64,000 bases of DNA. Source: Rhodosorus marinus. Taxonomy: Eukaryota > Rhodophyta > Stylonematophyceae > Stylonematales > Stylonemataceae. Shown in pieces: positions 48,589 to 58,234 of the stretch. The position numbers were made by a program, and so were the translations under genes. The stretch lies in assembly GCA_029953675.1 (NCBI GenBank), contig JAMWBK010000004.1, positions 1,240,001 through 1,304,000 on the forward strand, read 5' to 3'. Numbering within the stretch: the first letter of the stretch is position 1; each line of letters begins with the position of its first letter. The notes below the pieces were generated by a model. The model worked only from the letters and a program-made list of their open reading frames with translations, searched no databases and was not told where the DNA came from.

Positions 48589-49335
48589 GAGCGGTAAACG
48601 ATCGTTCATACGCTTACGGTGCTAATCCTGGTTATCCCAGCGGTAGAGCCGGCTATCGGAGTGGAGAGTTGGCTGGATACGCGTCAGCAGAGGGCGGGGT
48701 AGCGTTCAATAGGATGGTACTGCCGCAGCCTGCACTGCAACCTCAGTCGAGTACACTGATGAAAACTGCATCACCGCGAGACCTCGGAGGCAACCCCGAA
48801 GAGCAACTAGTCCAAGCCCCTACAGCAAGTTCTGCTGGCACTTACTATCAGTCAAGCGACTACGTCAACAGGCTAAGGTTGTACCAAGTGGGTCGGGTTT
48901 TCGCTGTTTACCCCTCTGAACCCCCCTGTTTTCTCGGGTTTAACCACTTCTGGGTCATAACAGCGAAAAACCCGACCCTCTTGCACAGCCCTAAACAGAC
49001 AGTGTACCGTCGAGGAGTCCAGGAAGAAGAACTTTTTTTCGTCGAACAAAGGCCATTGGGTATATGGTGTTGCCAGGGCAATGTTGTTTGGTGACGCTGG
49101 GGAAGCCGTACCAAGCGCCTGGTGCTTGGTACGGCCATCACAAGGACAACAACAAGAAGAAGAAGAGCAGGGAGCGCGAGAGACACCATTAAAAAGCGTT
49201 CTGGAGTGAATGACTCGTAATTTTTCAAAGGTTTACATTTTATGCCCATACTGATTTGAAGTCGAAAATTATTGAAGTCTAATACTATGTATTGCAGCGA
49301 AGAGATTAATGCCGGAACGCCATTCCCACCCTCAA
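48589..49335 (+). pseudogene. Truncated tandem copy of the YPP-repeat gene, disrupted
   Basis: Starts GAGCGGTAAACGATCGTTCA, matching GAGTGGTAAATGATCGTTCA at about 47934 in the parent. It follows the parent through the C-terminal region, the stop and about 130 bp of 3' flank (shared TCTAATACTATGTATTGCA). It lacks the N-terminal half and start, has internal deletions, and carries a MITE-like insertion at 48872-48993. Downstream of the insertion the reading frame no longer gives the glycine-zipper end in phase. Confidence 0.88.
48872..48993. mobile_element. MITE-like insertion with terminal inverted repeats
   Basis: About 122 bp inserted into the duplicate copy where the parent is continuous. 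The inner inverted repeats are nearly perfect: left GGGTCGGGTTTTCGCTGTT from 48890, right (as reverse complement) GGGTCGGGTTTTTCGCTGTT ending 48978. The pairing extends outward less perfectly (TAAGGTTGTACCAAG against TAGGGCTGTGCAAG). AACAG stands at both borders (48867-48871 and 48994-48998), compatible with a short target-site duplication. The end sequence recalls hAT-type TIRs but this is not proven. There is no coding capacity. Confidence 0.75.
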
Positions 49336-49748
49336 TAATCGTCCGAACCCACAACGCGACTACGTGAATCTTCTGATTGGCTGGACACTGGCACTGTTCA
49401 GGTATTCGTAGTCTATATAAATGAAGCGTAACATTGAAGGTGACAAGAGTGCTTTTCGCTGAAGCTGTACTGTTACCCAAACTATTTCATTGCCGCAGGG
49501 TACACCCAGTCTTTCATGAAGCAATGAAGTTGAGGCATCTTCAGGTGTCATCCTTATCGCCCGAGCTTGTGATGGCTTTCGAGAGTAGCATGCCTTCAAA
49601 CTCGTTGACGAGGGCCATGTCGCTGCTCCCAAGTGCAAGTTACGCACAGCGCTCGCTGTACGTACATGCAACTTTGGTTCAAACACTGAAGCGCAAGACC
49701 GAAGTCCACCTTCCTTTCCCATGGTAGCCAAGATATCGGCTCTCCCTC

Positions 49749-50512
49749 CTATCCTCTTTTCGCAAGGAAATCCAGCAATGGGTCTCCAGCCTGGTCCTGC
49801 TTCAGATCTGTTGTTTTCCCCTTATCAGATATGGTGACCACGGAAGCTTCTTCCTTTGCGATCGTTAGCGCCAGAGAAGTCTGACTTGTATGGTCTCGAA
49901 TTGACCACGGATGGGACGCAAAGGTGGGCTGCAGAATTGTTTCGCCAGGGCTCATGACTGCGTAGTTCACCTAAATCGATGGGATCAATGGAAAGCCTCT
50001 CAGCTATCAGCAACGCACAAAGATTTTTGAGGATGGGCTCCCATGCCCTGCACCGCTCCGACCGATAAGAGCACGCGTACCTCTCTACCACTGTAGCTAA
50101 TCCAATTGATATCGACTGGCAGGTTGGATGTGTTGTGGAACAAAATGACGGTTCCGTACTGAGAGTTTTCGCTCCTATACCCTTCCCAGACGACACGAAA
50201 TTTCACGTCTTCGGAATCGTCACTATCAACAGCAGCGAAATGGCTTGGTGGTTCCTGCAGTACTGCATGCGCCTGACATTGTACAAAAGCGTATGAGTTA
50301 GAAGTGGTCCTTCACTGCTGATCGGGCAGGGAAGCAAAATTCACCTGTCCGCTGAACAAAATCGACGTGGACACCATCCCTGCGGCAATTCCACCCATCA
50401 AGGCTGTTCTCCAAATCCTCCGCTCATCTCCGCCGCTGCGTGCATTCATACTAGTGGCAGTTCTCCTCATACATCCATACGGCCCGGGCAGGGCAAAACC
50501 AAGCACGGACAT
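49749..50512 (-). CDS. VHL beta-domain protein with N-terminal hydrophobic leader
   Basis: Three exons (50512-50345, 50272-50081 and 49970-49749), all phase 0, give 193 aa; ATG 50581 would add 23. The leader has basic residues then a hydrophobic segment (TALMGGIAAGMVSTSILF), fitting a targeting peptide with a membrane anchor or thylakoid-type signal. The VHL beta domain runs over about residues 80-165. It shows the family pattern: VILFHNTSNLPVDINWISY, then NYAVMSPGET, a TFASHPWSIRD block equal to the HLWLFRD region of human VHL, and a final hydrophobic strand. The alpha domain and BC-box that bind Elongin C are not visible, so a ubiquitin-ligase role is unlikely. The partner could be any hydroxyproline-type or unrelated ligand; unknown. 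Confidence 0.72.
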
Positions 50513-52271
50513 GTCGACACCCAAGCAGCAACAAACCAGATACAAACTCGAGTTCAAGATACCAGCCACCTCCAGCTCCAAAGTCTAAAACAACGCTCAA
50601 ACAACCGCGCTCGGCCCCTCCAACCGTTTCACACCAACCCAAACAAGCCGTGAATTGCCGACAAAACCCTCAACCAAATAGCCCCACCTTCTGCTCTTCC
50701 TTCACAGCAAGCGCGGCACTCCCACCAAAAAAAAAAGAACACCACAAAAACAAATCCTCAAAACCTAGCCAACACCCGGCACACAAACAAATTACCAATA
50801 AGCAAACCACATTCCAGCCTCGTCCTTCCCCCCACCATCCTCACTATCATTCCCCCCCCAATTGCACATCAACAAGTACACACAGTCCTTCTTCACATCC
50901 ACAGGCTTCCCCTCTCCTCCTTTCCCCCTATCCCCATTCTACACTCTCACAAAAAAAAAACCTCAACAAACATATGGGAACGCCTCAATCCAAACAATTT
51001 ACTCAATATCTTTCCCCCCCCTCTTCCACGCCCCCTTTTCTTCGCTTCGCTAAGCAAAAAAAGTTCTTAGGAAATTGATGGAGCGCCTGAATGACAACTT
51101 CTTCTAATGGTCTCTTTTCAATTCAACCTTCAATACTAAGTCAATATAGAATTTTGGTTTAAAAAACGAAAATCCATCCTCTATTGGATGAATTCAACCA
51201 ATAAAAACAGTTTATGGTTCACTGTCTGGTTTGGCGTTGAACAAAAAATAATAATTTTCATTGCCCTCATCTTTTTGTTTTCTGCAAATGAGCTTTGGAA
51301 AAATTGTTTTATTTTTAAAAAAGGGCTTCTCCGTGTAAATATAAGTTTAATTGGATAGGACTACAGTAGTGGTTGTTTATTATTGGTTAGAATTGCGATC
51401 TAAAATTTTGGTCGTGGGCTATTTCGTCTCGATGTGTATTTTTAATCATCGATATCTTTTGATGGGTTTACATCATTCCACCGGATCTTTAGAGGATGGT
51501 GAGTTCCATTGAACCATTTCTGGCAACCAAAGAAAAAGATTGGATAGTACTATTCAGTTTTCTGCAAATGAGAATATAGAATGAGGATATTTTTGATACT
51601 TTTTTGTGAGTTCTTTTTTCAATTTGCTTATCACGAAGGGCAGGGGTTGTCATGTCTTGGAACACGAGGGAGGGACGGGGGGGTTTTAGGGGTTAAGCTC
51701 CTCATGAGGAGCCCAACGATTCCTTAAGGCATGGCCACAAAATGAAGCAGACAAGTGAGACAGGGTTTCCTTCGCTATATTCACAAGCGGCAAGCCAGGT
51801 TTAGCTTTGAAATAGGTTCTTTTTATGGTCTCCAGGCTGTGTATAGGCTATATCCCCTTTTCTTCTTGGGCGGGAAACAACCTGTACTATGCATTCTGGA
51901 GCTGCTGGTCGGCTGCCCGTCTTCGCACGCTTTCAGCAGCAAGAACGCATCAGCGTGAGAAAATATTGTATTATCAGAATCCGCAACATTCTCTCGCCAG
52001 TAGTGTAGGTGCAATAGCTGCAAAAGGTGTCATTTGCCCTTACTGGGTTTCGCATCCCCTCGGGGTAAAGCGAGGCCATACTACTCATCGGCAATGACCA
52101 CCCCAAACACCAGCAGGACTGGTTCCAGCACCCGATGATGGAGGACCAGCCCCCTGTCGTTATACGTGCTTCAGGGTGCTCATGACAGACCAACATTCCA
52201 TTGCGAGATCCGCACCGCGGGGTTTATGCAGCTAATGGGTGGGTAGCTTTTCAAGCCAAAAGCAGCCCGGT
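50513..52271. other. Interval between VHL-like and PPR genes
   Basis: About 1.76 kb, with upstream sequence of the VHL-like gene (pyrimidine/A-rich, poly-A runs at about 50729 and 50950) and AT-rich DNA from 51080 to 51640. No supported gene or repeat family. Confidence 0.5.
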
Positions 52272-54413
52272 TCATCGGATTACAATACCCTTCTCCTTCG
52301 CCTGGGCCTGGAACTTCTCGGCCAAGTCATACTTCTTGAGACGCCTTAAGCCACTGACAAGCGCAGTATATGATACCTCGTTAAGTATTATTCCGTCCTT
52401 CTCCGACTGCGCGGCACAGCGCAGCGCAGATTCGTCGGATCCACATCGAATCCACGCTGTTATAAGCCCATTCGACATCTTCAGGTCCATTAGGGAACTC
52501 TCCGTCGTAAGCACTTCCGCCTTTGCTAGCATTTCGGGATTTGATTCAGCTCCGCAGCCCATTATCAACAACTGCAGAGCTCTCCTCCGAATTCCCATGT
52601 TTGCACCGCGCATGCTATCGTACAACGCCAGCGCTTGGTCAAGACTGCCCCGCGCTGTGTACAACTTCATCAGGGAAAGACGGACCAGATTGTTCTCCTG
52701 GATTTCAGGTGGGGCTGTGCTGTATGTATGCTCTGCCAATTCTAACTCGTCCTCTTCAGTGTAGAACTTGACCAGAAAACTGACTGTCCGAGCATTTACC
52801 TCCAGACCGTTCGCATGCATGGTGTTCAGGGTGTTCTGCACACCGTTTTTGTCTCTGCGTTCAGCGTACATCTTCATCAGATTATTAAATAAGGCCACAT
52901 CTGGCTCGGATCCATTCCGCTTAAGCTCTTCCACGACCTCAGATGCTGCGGACAGATCACCTGTGGTACCGAGCATGGTCATCTTGAGCGTATACGACAC
53001 AATGTTTGGTCTTGTTTTGGTGCTCTTAAAATAGCCATAATATCTATTAAAGCGATCTGAATCCGCAGCAGCAATGCAGGATCGAAGAATGGCGTTAACT
53101 GTTGCGACAGGGGGCTTAATTCCCAACCGCAACATTTCGTCCCATCCCGCTTCAGCCAGGGCCATCCAGCGGCCAGCCTCCGCGCAGGCATTGAACAAGA
53201 TACTGAAGTCTCGGGCCTCTGGTTTAATTCCTCGTACTTTCATCGTCCTGAAGCATTTTCGAACTCCTTTTATATCACCAACAGACGCGTACACGCTCAT
53301 CAGCGACCTCATCATTCCATGCGTGGGAACGAACACGGACCTGCACAGTTCCTCAAACAACCGCTCAGCTTCCTTTACATCGCCTTTCGCCTCGACCACC
53401 TCCATTAGAATAGAGGCAACGGCATCGTTCACGGGAAGCCGGTACTTTTCAAGCAGTTCGTAGTAGTCCCGAACCTGGAAAGAAGCCGGGGACAGTTCAC
53501 GACGTTCGATTAGTCACCAGTCCGTAAGCGCGGCCGGGCTTTTGTATGCCCGGTCGCGTTCTCGCATTTCCTCCAGCTGCTGAACACTTACCCTCAGGTA
53601 ATCTTGAGCCTTCAAATACATGCTCATCATGGTGGCGATCACAACCACGTCCGGCTGGATCTGTTTGGCCAGCATACGTTTTAGGACGTCCTCTGCTTTT
53701 TCCACTTGCCCAGCCCTCCCAAGCGCGTGAAGTAGTACCGTATATGCGACACGATCGGGAACTGGTCCTTTGTCTTCCATTTCGGAGAAAATTCTAGAGA
53801 CGGTTTTACCATCACCTCGCTTGGCAAAAGCTCGCATGACAGAAGTCATTGTGACAACGTTCGGCTGGATTGATCTCTGCTTCATTTCCTCCAACACCCT
53901 GTCCACCTGATCATCGTTTCCAACAGACGCGTATGCGTTAAGAAGTATGGTGTACGAATACTCATTGGGCTCTAGTGCCGCGTTGGAGAATCCTTCCTTA
54001 AACAGTCTCTCGACCATTCTGACATCCCTCTTCTTCGCATAGCTGCTCATCACCGTGTTGAATGATATAGCGTTTGGATCGCAGTTCTTGTCCATAGTCT
54101 TCAAGATTTTTCGAGCCTTCTCAGGCGATTGGAGATTGCCAAAGAGGTGCAACACTCGGTTGTACGTAGCGACATCCGAAATTAGCAAGCTGCTGTACAT
54201 TTCTTCATACTTCCTGTTCGCCTGACGGAAGTTCTTAAAGCGCAAGTTCTCCTCTATTTCTGAGAGGAACTGGTCCCTCGCACCTCGGTAATCCTCCCTA
54301 AAGTCCCAGTCCTCAGTAGCTTTGACACGTGCATTGTACCGACATGTCCTTCTCAGGTCAGCGAAATTTGTCCCGCTAGCACCTCGGCCACCAAAAACAA
54401 ATGACAGCAGCAT
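52272..54413 (-). CDS. P-class PPR protein, organelle RNA-binding
   Basis: Two exons (54413-53592 and 53474-52272) give 674 aa. At least a dozen 35-residue pentatricopeptide units can be read from about residue 70 to the end, for example ISFNTVMSSYAKKRDVRMVE, YSYTILLNAYASVGNDDQVD, VAYTVLLHALGRAGQVEKAE, VVIATMMSMYLKAQDYLRV, VSYTLKMTMLGTTGDLSAAS and VSYTALVSGLRRLKKYDLAE. They are all P-type, with no E, DYW, SMR or MraW domain seen, so a role in processing, stabilising or translating a specific organelle transcript is most likely. The N-terminus is arginine-rich and could be a presequence, but plastid and mitochondrion cannot be separated. The intron restores the repeat register. Confidence 0.92.
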
Positions 54414-55030
54414 GAAAATCCTGTACCAAACTTGCTACTATACAAAAAAGATTAATTCTCAATCATCAGAGACCAGGATTCTATCCACCCTCTCCCAGCC
54501 TCCTCACCCCGTGCCTGCCACACATTCACCAACACCACATTCGAGCCATTCTGGTGACACCAGATTCGAGCGAGCGCGAAGAAGAAGCGAAATCTCGTGC
54601 TTCCCTATTTATGTCCATATACTTCTTTTCTAGAAATACGGTCTAGATTATTAAGAATAATAGAAGATTTTAAGTTTACATGTCTGAGATAAAAGGGACA
54701 GTTCCAAATTTGGATGATCTGGAGTTCCACCTTGCTTTTTGCAATTTTCCCCCAGACCGACAAATGGCTCAGTATTGACCAGTGTCGGTCACAGATTCTA
54801 GTTTACTGAAGCTCGTGGTTGTGAGATTGTGATTGCGATACTCTTGATGTAAGCATAGAAGCAACTACTTTAGGATTGCATAGGAAAGACATCTGAAGAT
54901 GTTTCTCGCCGTTGTGCACGTATGTATGATCAGAAGCGCACCTCTCTCGCACTTTGTCGCGCAAGCGCTTGTCTGGGTTTCGGTCTAGTACGAGGTTTAA
55001 CTTTAACTGTAACGCTGAGTTACTCACGGG
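54414..55030. other. Interval between PPR and DprA-like genes
   Basis: 617 bp holding the PPR upstream region and the 3' flank of the DprA-like gene. Nothing else recognised. Confidence 0.5.
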
Positions 55031-56024
55031 TTAGTCCAGGTATAAGAGAGTCACGACTTTTCCAAGAGACTTTGCTTCTCTGGCCGCTTCAAGTCTGCCA
55101 AAAGACAGAAACAAGAGAGAACGGACGGCGAAAATCTCATGTTAGTAAATCTATTCCACACTATATTCAAAACCGATCAAGCGGAGAGGCACGAGACCAC
55201 CAAGGGCTATACGTACATCACATCACTGTCGTGAAACGCGAAAGCAATAAAATGCGTGCAGTACGTCAGTATCTTCGAATTACAAAGTCTGGACGCAACG
55301 TCCAACGGGAGGTCGTCATTCTGGTTCATTTCTATGAGATTCTTAACCTTCATCAACTGCCAAGATTAAATCAGAAAGCACAGAAAGACTCAGTTAGGAA
55401 CCGGGCCGGGCTTCTGAGCGTGGGTTCCTCCGACTTCCACGTTTCACAGCAATGGTACTGCTGAGGAACCAGATACGTGAGAGTTTCACCAATAGACAAC
55501 AGAGCTTCGGCAAGGAAGGCTAAACCTTGAATCCTCACCTGATCCATTTGATCGTTGGCTTGCTTGCTGATGCTCTGGGGTAACACAACCGTTAAAAGGT
55601 CCGGTTTTTCGGCTCTAAACGCTCCGCGAACAACCGCGGCATTTGTACCGCCCGCTCCTGACGTGTATATTTCGTTGCCAATCAGGACATTGGCGTAAGT
55701 GAGGAGCTCGATGATTTGTTGGTGTAGATATGAGCAGTATCTTGTTCCAAGAATGGCCACTTTTCTCGGTCCGTCATCCTGAATTGCGGACAATTCTTGC
55801 AGAATCGTATCAAAATTCACCTCTTCCTTTTCTCCCGAGGCAACCCTAGGCGTCTTCAAAGTCTTATACTTTGTCATGAGCGGATCTTTCACCATTAACA
55901 AACGGCATCGTCCTTGATTGACCCCAAGCCTATCCCTCGTTCTCGTCTGTGCAGAGCCTATCCTAACACCAGACACAACGAACTGTCCAACGAAGCAAAG
56001 CCCCATCGTTTCCAACTCACCCAC
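55031..56024 (-). CDS. DprA/LOG-like Rossmann protein of cyanobacterial type
   Basis: Three exons (56024-55539, 55356-55217 and 55094-55031) give 229 aa. The Rossmann start is RKVAILGTRYCSYLHQQIIE, followed by the glycine-rich nucleotide loop YTSGAGGTNAAVVRGAFRAE, then LLTVVLPQSISKQ. Exon 2 has NQNDDLPLDVASRLCNSKIL and FIAFAFHDSD, and exon 3 ends AREAKSLGKVVTLLYLD. This order matches, from memory, a protein conserved across cyanobacteria and plastid eukaryotes and often annotated as DNA-recombination-mediator A. The exon 2 donor (GTGAT/GTACG) restores the frame. A leader of 50-60 residues precedes the domain and may target the plastid. Whether it acts on DNA or a nucleotide ligand is unknown. 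Confidence 0.82.
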
Positions 56025-58234
56025 CCTCCCAAAAGGCTACAGGCGTGCACTCCTTCCGCAAAACCCCCGATGCGCGTCCCTACAAGATAAAAATCTCAAC
56101 TGCTCTCGATTCAATACATTTCTTGAAGCAGAAACCTCTTCCCTATAAAATCAACAACCTATAAAACAAAACGAAAGCAAAAGCTCAGAGAACACTGTGC
56201 ACGCATACCAACACACCCAACATCACCCGAAACCATTGAAATGACTGCGTAACCCCAAATGTTTCATGAACAATCCCAACAACCTCCAGATGAGCATCGA
56301 ATCTAAACATTCAGCGCCAATCTCCCCACTACGACCTAAACCCTGATCAATACCCAGATAAAGAATTTTTGCTCATAAGTAAGTAACCCATGCACAGAGC
56401 TGGGAACTAAAATACCAATTCTTTCGTCAATACAATATTCCGTGCTCTTTAATTTAGAATTTTCTAGAAAACCTCGTCGTGGACGCATGCGCATTTTTGA
56501 TACGATTCTGGATGCTCTTTTTGGGGGGTTTAAGTGTCCAAGGGTATGTGTAAGCCCGAGGCTGGTTGTGGTGTCGATCGAGGTGCTCGTTTGTGATTAC
56601 ATACCAAACTAGACCTGAGCCATGATTTTAGGCTGTAAACGTTGCTCTATCAAAGGTTTTGCATGTGGACTATGCTGTCTTTGAGTTCTTCCTGATCCGT
56701 TTGGATTCTTGATTGTGGCTTGGAACCGTGCCGACAGACATTCGGCTGGGCTTTACAGAATAAAATCGGGGACCTTGAAATGGAAGTCGCAGATCGAATC
56801 CACCAGAGTGCACTCTGTTCGAAGCTTGAAAATCGGAGGGGGCGACTTCCCTGACGTGCTTGACCAACCACTGCCGTTGGGAAAAAACAGAGAATCTCAC
56901 TTATAACCTCACGGCTTGCCAGGAATGAACCTGAACCGTGGGCCTTCTCGCTTAAGATATCCTGGGGGATGTTTCGACGCTTTGCGTGCTGAGACAGACT
57001 GGCGAAACTCTCAGGGGAACCCGGCTTTCCGGTACCTCTGGATTGCTACTAGCTCTGAGCAGGGTATGAACCTCTGGATGGTGCCTTGAGCCCGTTCTGA
57101 CGTGGCAATATTCTGACTTATTTGGGGCGTTCGCAAATCCATCATTGGCCTTTCGTACAACAACGCCCCCAAAAAAGCAGGTTCGGGCCCTCAATCGATC
57201 GGAAACAAAACGCATGCTTCTAGACAGTGTCTGACAAAAGACATCTATCCACTGGAATCCACTTCAACGCAGGCAGATGGATGAGCTAATAGCCGTTTCA
57301 CCCTCCTTACCGACTGAGATCCTCACAGAAAGTTTCAGGTTTGTCGTGTTTAGGAAAGCTCATCCAAGGCGGAATCCCATTCTACCCCTCCTCCACCGAG
57401 CCAGAATCGCGGTTGTACTTTCGTACTACTGTACTAGATTACTGCAAAGTTTCTAAATTCTTCAGTGAAATGAGGCTAGCACTTTGCAACTGTTCCAAGC
57501 AAATCCCGCCTAAAACGTGTTCCCCCCCTATCCATCGCTTGGGCCTTCTCAGGCGTGCACCATTTAATGGACATATTCCTCTTTTTATTTCTAAAATACT
57601 CAGTTGTCGAGCAAAGAGGAGGTCCTGGATACGGGGTAATCCAAATAATCCATTTCGATCAGGGACAACTTTGGACCCCCCTCCTGGTTAGTTTTTTAGA
57701 AGTTCGAAAGATTGGTCTCATTCGTCTCAAAACGAGGCACAATAGAATATATACGATAGGCCGCGCGATAGTCCTCGTCAAGAACTTATTCCACACTTGC
57801 TAGCCTCCAGCAGAAGTTCCATTCCGGGAAGTTCATGTTTATAATAATATATTGCATTTATCTTGGTCATAGAGGAAATTGAGAAGGGGTTGGATTTCCA
57901 ATTATCAGATAAGCTGGCGGTTTGTATCGTTTAATACGGGATTTCACGGAAAAGACATTAAGTTTGTTTTTTGACCGGTTCTTTAGCTAAGCGTTTGGAT
58001 GGGGGAGTAGCGAGTACTAGGGGCGAAGGAGCTTTGACTATTCTTTCCAACTTGGAGCTTGGAGCCATCCGGCTTTTGAGAAAGTGGAATCGACGTTAAA
58101 GAAGATAATGCTAATGAGGTATCGAGCGGTTTGTGTATGTTTGTTAATGCACTAGGATGGGTTGACAGGGGAGCATGAACAGCCATCTGTTCGTGCTGTC
58201 TTGATGCTTCTCTCCTGGCCGGAGCGAAGATACC
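56025..58234. other. Gene-poor interval upstream of SNF5
   Basis: About 2.2 kb between divergent genes. Several open frames at 56650-57803 have no recognised domain, and short poly-G/C patches occur. No RNA gene or repeat family identified. Confidence 0.5.
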
